Shown: positions 59,777 to 64,000 of the stretch, one piece after another
Layout: the number at the start of each line of letters is the position of its first letter
Position numbering within the stretch: the stretch's first letter is position 1
NCBI GenBank assembly: GCA_012927625.1
Contig: JABBOV010000022.1
Span: 124,001 to 188,000, forward strand
DNA from: Glaciimonas sp.
GTDB lineage: Bacteria; Pseudomonadota; Gammaproteobacteria; Burkholderiales; Burkholderiaceae_D
Direction: 5' to 3'
Length of the DNA: 64,000 nt
Notes under the pieces: generated by a model
What the model was told of the DNA's origin: nothing
The model's input: only the letters and a program-made list of their open reading frames with translations
The model's database searches: none
Translations under genes and position numbers: made by a program

Positions 59777-60478
59777 ATGACAGTGTTCACTTCAACCGGC
59801 GAGGTTGATCCTTTTCTGCACGTTGCGCTGACAAAAGGCGACAAGATCTATTGCGAGTCGGATGCGATGGTGATGATGGAAACCGCGCTCGACCTCAAAG
59901 GACGCATGAACGGCGGCATCGGCAGCGCTCTCATGCGCCGGTTCGCCAATGGCGAGTCTTTCTTTCAGCAACATATCGAAGCGGTGCGCGGCGATGGTGA
60001 TTGCCTGTTGTCACCGGTGTTGCCTGGTGCGCTGGAAATTATCGACGTCGGTAAGCGCCAGTATTTATTAAACGATGGTGCCTTCCTGGCCGCTACATCG
60101 GGCACCGAAATGAAGGTGCGCACGCAAAATATCGGGAATGCCTTATTTGCGCAGTCCGGCGGTTTCTTTGTGATGGAAACATCCGGTGCCGGTCAAGTTG
60201 TCGTGTCTGGCTTTGGTTCGATATTTGAACTCGAAGTTGCCTCCGGCAAAGATGTGATCATCGATAACTCCCACGTCGTGTGCTGGGATAGTACTTTGCA
60301 CTACGAAATTTCCGTGACCACCGGCACTGCCAGCGGGGGTGGCATTGGTGGCATGCTCGGCAACCTGGTCAACAGCACCACCAGCGGCGAAGGCATCGTG
60401 CTGCGCTTCAGTGGCTCAGGCAAGGTTTTCGTATGCTCGCGCAATCGCAAGGCTTTTGCCGGATTGATGCAGAAATAA
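59777..60478 (+). CDS. AIM24/TIGR00266-like protein
   Basis: KIYCESDAMVMMETALDLKGRMNGGIGSALMRRFANGESFFQQHIEA. Confidence 0.85.
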   Translation: MTVFTSTGEVDPFLHVALTKGDKIYCESDAMVMMETALDLKGRMNGGIGSALMRRFANGESFFQQHIEAVRGDGDCLLSPVLPGALEIIDVGKRQYLLNDGAFLAATSGTEMKVRTQNIGNALFAQSGGFFVMETSGAGQVVVSGFGSIFELEVASGKDVIIDNSHVVCWDSTLHYEISVTTGTASGGGIGGMLGNLVNSTTSGEGIVLRFSGSGKVFVCSRNRKAFAGLMQK

Positions 60479-60521
60479 GCATCGGATGTTGCCTCTGCTC
60501 ATCATGGCGCAAAGCTTTGTC

Positions 60522-60645
60522 CACGAAATACACGAAATACACGAAATACACGAAATACACGAAATACACGAAATACACGAAATACACGAAATACACGAAA
60601 TACACGAAATACACGAAATACACGAAATACACGAAATACACGAAA
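60522..60645. repeat. 9-bp minisatellite (CACGAAATA) x13 plus a partial unit
   Basis: Uninterrupted from 60522 to 60638, partial unit to 60645. Confidence 0.97.
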
Positions 60646-60685
60646 AAAGGGCGGAGGCTGGCGGCGCATTACGCTATTAATGTAC

Positions 60686-60745
60686 GGGTATATTTATATA
60701 CGCAATTAAAATGTGCGCGAAATGCCATAAAAATTCCAATACTCC
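60686..60745 (-). repeat. GGAGTAT-family repeat, copy 10
   Basis: Reverse complement GGAGTATTGGAATTTTTATGGCATTTCGCGCACATTTTAATTGCGTATATAAATATAC. Confidence 0.6.
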
Positions 60746-60848
60746 ATAGTTTAACGAAAAAACTTGGTCATTGATTCTGTTCGTGATTTTCGTGTCTTTC
60801 GTGGACAATTTTTTAGTATTAGTAACGCAATCATTCAAGGAGAGCCAC

Positions 60849-61430
60849 ATGGCTATCAATCTGCAAAAAGGTCAAAAAATATCCCTCGATAAAGAGGCTG
60901 GCGTCAAATTAACTAAAATCATCATGGGGCTTGGCTGGGATGCCATGAAGACCAAAGGTTTCCTGGGCTTTGGCGGCAAGGCGCAGGAAATCGATCTTGA
61001 TGCATCTTGCATCATGTTCGACGGGCAGGGCAACCAAACCGATGCAGCATGGTTTCGACAATTGAAGTCGAAGGATGGCTCGGTCGTTCACACCGGCGAC
61101 AACCGCACCGGCGACGGAGATGGCGATGACGAGCAAATTATTGTCGACTTGACGACAGTGCCTGCCAACGTCAAGAGCCTGGTGTTTACGGTCAACAGCT
61201 TCACCGGCCAAAATTTCTCGCAAATCGAAAACGCAACTTGCCGCATCGTTAATGCAAACGATAACAAGGAAATTGCGCGCTTCAATTTGTCCACACTGGG
61301 AGCACATAACGCACAAATCATGGCCAAGATCTATCGCCATGACACTGAATGGAAAATGCATGCCATCGGCGAAATCGGCAATGGCCGCACCTTCGAAGAA
61401 CTGATGCCGCAGATCACTCCACACCTTTAA
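60849..61430 (+). CDS. TerD-family protein
   Basis: MAINLQKGQKISLDKEAGVKLTKIIMGLGWDAMKTKG...EIDLDASCIMFD; start trimmed to ATG 60849. Confidence 0.93.
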   Translation: MAINLQKGQKISLDKEAGVKLTKIIMGLGWDAMKTKGFLGFGGKAQEIDLDASCIMFDGQGNQTDAAWFRQLKSKDGSVVHTGDNRTGDGDGDDEQIIVDLTTVPANVKSLVFTVNSFTGQNFSQIENATCRIVNANDNKEIARFNLSTLGAHNAQIMAKIYRHDTEWKMHAIGEIGNGRTFEELMPQITPHL

Positions 61431-61450
61431 CTTGTAACTATAAGGAAGCC

Positions 61451-62482
61451 ATGCAGCGCGTCTGGTTTAATAAAACTTTTTCATCGGTTGCGGCAGCAAT
61501 CCGCCTCATTCGTGAGGCGGACGCTGCCAATGATATTGTCGATTATCACATCGTGTGCAGCAGCACCAATCCGCATGCTCTGGGGTTTCTCGCCGCGCAT
61601 GAATCAGCGATTGAACCCAGCGGACTGAAAGGCGAAGCCTACCTGGACTGGTGTCTGCATTTTTGCCGCACACAAAATATCGGTATTTTTGTGCCCGGCA
61701 AGGAAGCCAGCCTGGTCAGCGCCGCACGCCAACAGTTTGCTGCGCTTGGCACCCGCGTGTTGTGTGCCGGGACACAGGAGGTGCTGCATCTACTGCATGA
61801 CAAGGCGCGTTTTTATCAAACAGTGGATTTGAAGCTGGCGCCGCCTGCCGCGTTTCGCGTGGTGGAAAATGTCGAACAGTTCGACGTTGCCTATCGCGAA
61901 TTAAGACAATCGCATGCGAAGCTATGCGTCAAGCCGTCGGTCTCCGTGTATGGGTTAGGTTTCAGCGTGGTAGATGAAGAGCGCACTAGCGCGCAACTGT
62001 TGCTTGAAGGCGTTCAATACCATATCGGCCTGGACGATCTGCGGCGCGGATTCGCCGCGATGGACGGCTTCCGTACCATGCTGGTGATGGAGTATCTGGA
62101 TGGACATGAATACAGTGTCGATTGCGTCGGCGACAACGGGCGGCTGGTGTGTGCGATTCCACGCAAAAAAGCGCTGGTCGCCGGTCAGGGACAAATAATC
62201 GATATGCGTGAGGATATTCTGGAAAGCACCCGACAGCTCACCGCCGCCTACGGATTGAACGGCGTATTCAATGTGCAATTCCGCGAAGGCCAAAACGGAC
62301 TCGGCTTGCTGGAAATTAATCCTCGCATGTCGGGCGGTATTGCAATGGCCTGCCTTGCCGGCCCCAACTTGCCATACTTGGCATTGCGTGGATTTGATCG
62401 CGGTTTTGACGGTCTGGAAATACCGGTAATTCGCAACGGCATCCGTGTCGTGGAGCTAGCGCGTGCGACGGAACTGCAGTGA
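61451..62482 (+). CDS. ATP-grasp-domain protein of the ter biosynthetic module
   Basis: KLCVKPSVSVYGLGFSVVDEE; MLVMEYLDGHEYSVDCVGDNGRLVCAIPRKK; LGLLEINPRMSGGI. Confidence 0.85.
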   Translation: MQRVWFNKTFSSVAAAIRLIREADAANDIVDYHIVCSSTNPHALGFLAAHESAIEPSGLKGEAYLDWCLHFCRTQNIGIFVPGKEASLVSAARQQFAALGTRVLCAGTQEVLHLLHDKARFYQTVDLKLAPPAAFRVVENVEQFDVAYRELRQSHAKLCVKPSVSVYGLGFSVVDEERTSAQLLLEGVQYHIGLDDLRRGFAAMDGFRTMLVMEYLDGHEYSVDCVGDNGRLVCAIPRKKALVAGQGQIIDMREDILESTRQLTAAYGLNGVFNVQFREGQNGLGLLEINPRMSGGIAMACLAGPNLPYLALRGFDRGFDGLEIPVIRNGIRVVELARATELQ

Positions 62483-63675
62483 GTGCAATCATGCAGGAAC
62501 CGCACAACATTCCGGTAGAAGTGCGCAGCGTCGTGCTGCCGACCGGTCTGATGGAGCTCAAGATCGAAGCCGGTGCGTTCCGGCTGGATGATTTGATCGG
62601 GTTTGCCGCGCGTGCCAATGCCAAACGCGGCTTTCTGTTCTTGAGCAAGGTGTTGGGCAAGCATTGGCCGGTGACGCCGCAGACGATGCGCGAGATTCAT
62701 GTCGCGCTGGCGACTCAGGTGCCGGAAAATTTGCCGGGCCCGGTGGTATTCATCGCGATGGCCGAAACAGCAATCGGACTGGGGCAGGGTGTTTTTGAAG
62801 CATACAAGGACGCCAACCCCGATCAAGCGGCGCTGTTCCTGCATACCTCGCGCTATCACGTAGGCGATACGCCGATCATCGAATTTGAAGAAGCACATAG
62901 TCACGCGCCGCGGCAGTTTTTGCATATACCCACGACGGCGCACTTGCACGATCTTTTACTGCGCGCGCGCTCGCTGGTGCTGATTGATGATGAAGCCAGT
63001 ACGGGTAACACATTCCTGAATTTGACCGCAGCCTGTCGTGCGCTCAATCCGGCCATCGAGCGCGTGCATTTATCCACGATTACCAACTTCATGGGGCCGG
63101 CTGCCAATGATGCCTTGTCGCAGCGATTCGGCATTGCGGTCACGACTGGCGCGGCACTCAGCGGCGAATATACATTCACTGCAGGTCAATTGCAGCGGGC
63201 AACCGACGCCGCCCAGGTATTCGAGGCGTATGCTGACCGCGGTGCCAGCGCTGCATTCGGCCGGTTGGGCTTAGATCGTAAGCTCGCTGTTCCGGCCGAT
63301 TTGGCGAACTGTTTGTGCGCTGAGATCAGCACTGGCGAGCGCACGCTGGTGCTTGGTACCGGCGAATTCATGCATATGGCTTTTTTGCTGGGACTGGCAC
63401 TGGAGCAACGTGGTGTCGATGTAGCGGTGCAATCGACCACCCGCTCTCCCATCTTGGAATGGGGCGCGGTCGGCCACGCGCTGACCTTTCCCGATAACTA
63501 CGGCGAAGGCGTGGCTAATTTTATCTATAACGTCGCGCCCGGCCAGTACGATCACATTTTTATTTGCCACGAAACGCCGCCTGGCCCCGCGCTGCATCAT
63601 TTTGCGCAAGCCGTTGGCGGCCGCCTGTTTTACTTTTTGTCCGAGAAAAATATTGAAGAAATTTCTGTTTATTGA
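62479..63675 (+). CDS. Phosphoribosyltransferase-like protein of the ter biosynthetic module (PRTase-TRSP type)
   Basis: SLVLIDDEASTGNTFLNLTAACRALNP (PRPP-loop-like); ERTLVLGTGEFMHMAFLLGLALEQRG; overlaps ATP-grasp stop. Confidence 0.8.
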   Translation: MSAIMQEPHNIPVEVRSVVLPTGLMELKIEAGAFRLDDLIGFAARANAKRGFLFLSKVLGKHWPVTPQTMREIHVALATQVPENLPGPVVFIAMAETAIGLGQGVFEAYKDANPDQAALFLHTSRYHVGDTPIIEFEEAHSHAPRQFLHIPTTAHLHDLLLRARSLVLIDDEASTGNTFLNLTAACRALNPAIERVHLSTITNFMGPAANDALSQRFGIAVTTGAALSGEYTFTAGQLQRATDAAQVFEAYADRGASAAFGRLGLDRKLAVPADLANCLCAEISTGERTLVLGTGEFMHMAFLLGLALEQRGVDVAVQSTTRSPILEWGAVGHALTFPDNYGEGVANFIYNVAPGQYDHIFICHETPPGPALHHFAQAVGGRLFYFLSEKNIEEISVY

Positions 63676-64000
63676 TCTGGATGACACCTTGTTCCAAACG
63701 CCGGGCAAATGCGGAAAAGAAGAAGATTTGCGTCCTGCTGCGTATTTGAAAGACGGCGCAGCCTGTTCTTTCACGACGGCGCGCCAGCGTGCTTTCTTTG
63801 CGCTGGTGCAGCGCGACATGACGCTGATTCCCACCACTGCACGTAATCGCGACGCCTTGAGTCGGGTAGATTTGCCGTTCTCCAGTTATTCCATTATCGA
63901 TTACGGTGGTGTCGTCTTGGAGCCAGATGGCGCTGTCGATCCGGTATGGCTGGCGCTGATGCAAGCGGACATGGTGCAGGCGCTGGTCGGCTTGCGGGAA
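63653..64000 (+). CDS. HAD-superfamily hydrolase, 3' partial (TTG start; absent from ORF track)
   Basis: Reading from TTG 63653: LKKFLFIDLDDTLFQTPGKCGKEEDLRPAAYLKDGAACSFTTARQRAFFALVQRDMTLIPTTARNRDALSRV; DxDDT motif. Confidence 0.78.
   Translation, partial: MKKFLFIDLDDTLFQTPGKCGKEEDLRPAAYLKDGAACSFTTARQRAFFALVQRDMTLIPTTARNRDALSRVDLPFSSYSIIDYGGVVLEPDGAVDPVWLALMQADMVQALVGLRE

Noticed and set aside
60522-60645. Possible CRISPR array
   Set aside because: Contiguous 9-bp tandem repeat with no spacers; no CRISPR array seen in the window.
60408-60774. ORFs of (HEI)n, (KYT)n and (FVY)n on both strands
   Set aside because: Translations of the 9-bp minisatellite; no independent coding evidence.

Overview
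Chromosomal segment of a Burkholderiales-type betaproteobacterium (inferred from gene content; an Oxalobacteraceae-like host is a guess). Housekeeping and metabolic blocks: CheW/sensor protein; gshA-gshB; EIIA(Man)-HPr-EI PTS; metX-metW behind a SAM-II-like riboswitch; AmpG-like permease; HD-GYP protein; acetone carboxylase acxABC with divergent sigma54 activator acxR; lipA/lipB; dprA; LysM protein; def; LysR/glutaryl-CoA dehydrogenase/CoA-transferase; MocR regulator, gabT, polyamine-type ABC transporter and gabD; and a ter stress cluster (DUF475/TerC-like, three TerD, AIM24-like, ATP-grasp, PRTase, HAD) running off the right edge. Between about 31.8 and 45.6 kb lies an accessory island. It holds an integron cassette array with seven readable attC sites plus one disrupted attC, two copies of a truncated intI-attI end, IS and REP debris, an orphan 513-aa protein, an orphan trpB, and direct repeats of a mocR 3' end that bracket about 10.8 kb. 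Several dispersed intergenic repeat families run through the window, most notably a ~60-bp GGAGTAT...ATACTCC palindromic element with about 10 copies. No searches were run; all family calls come from reading motifs and sequence.
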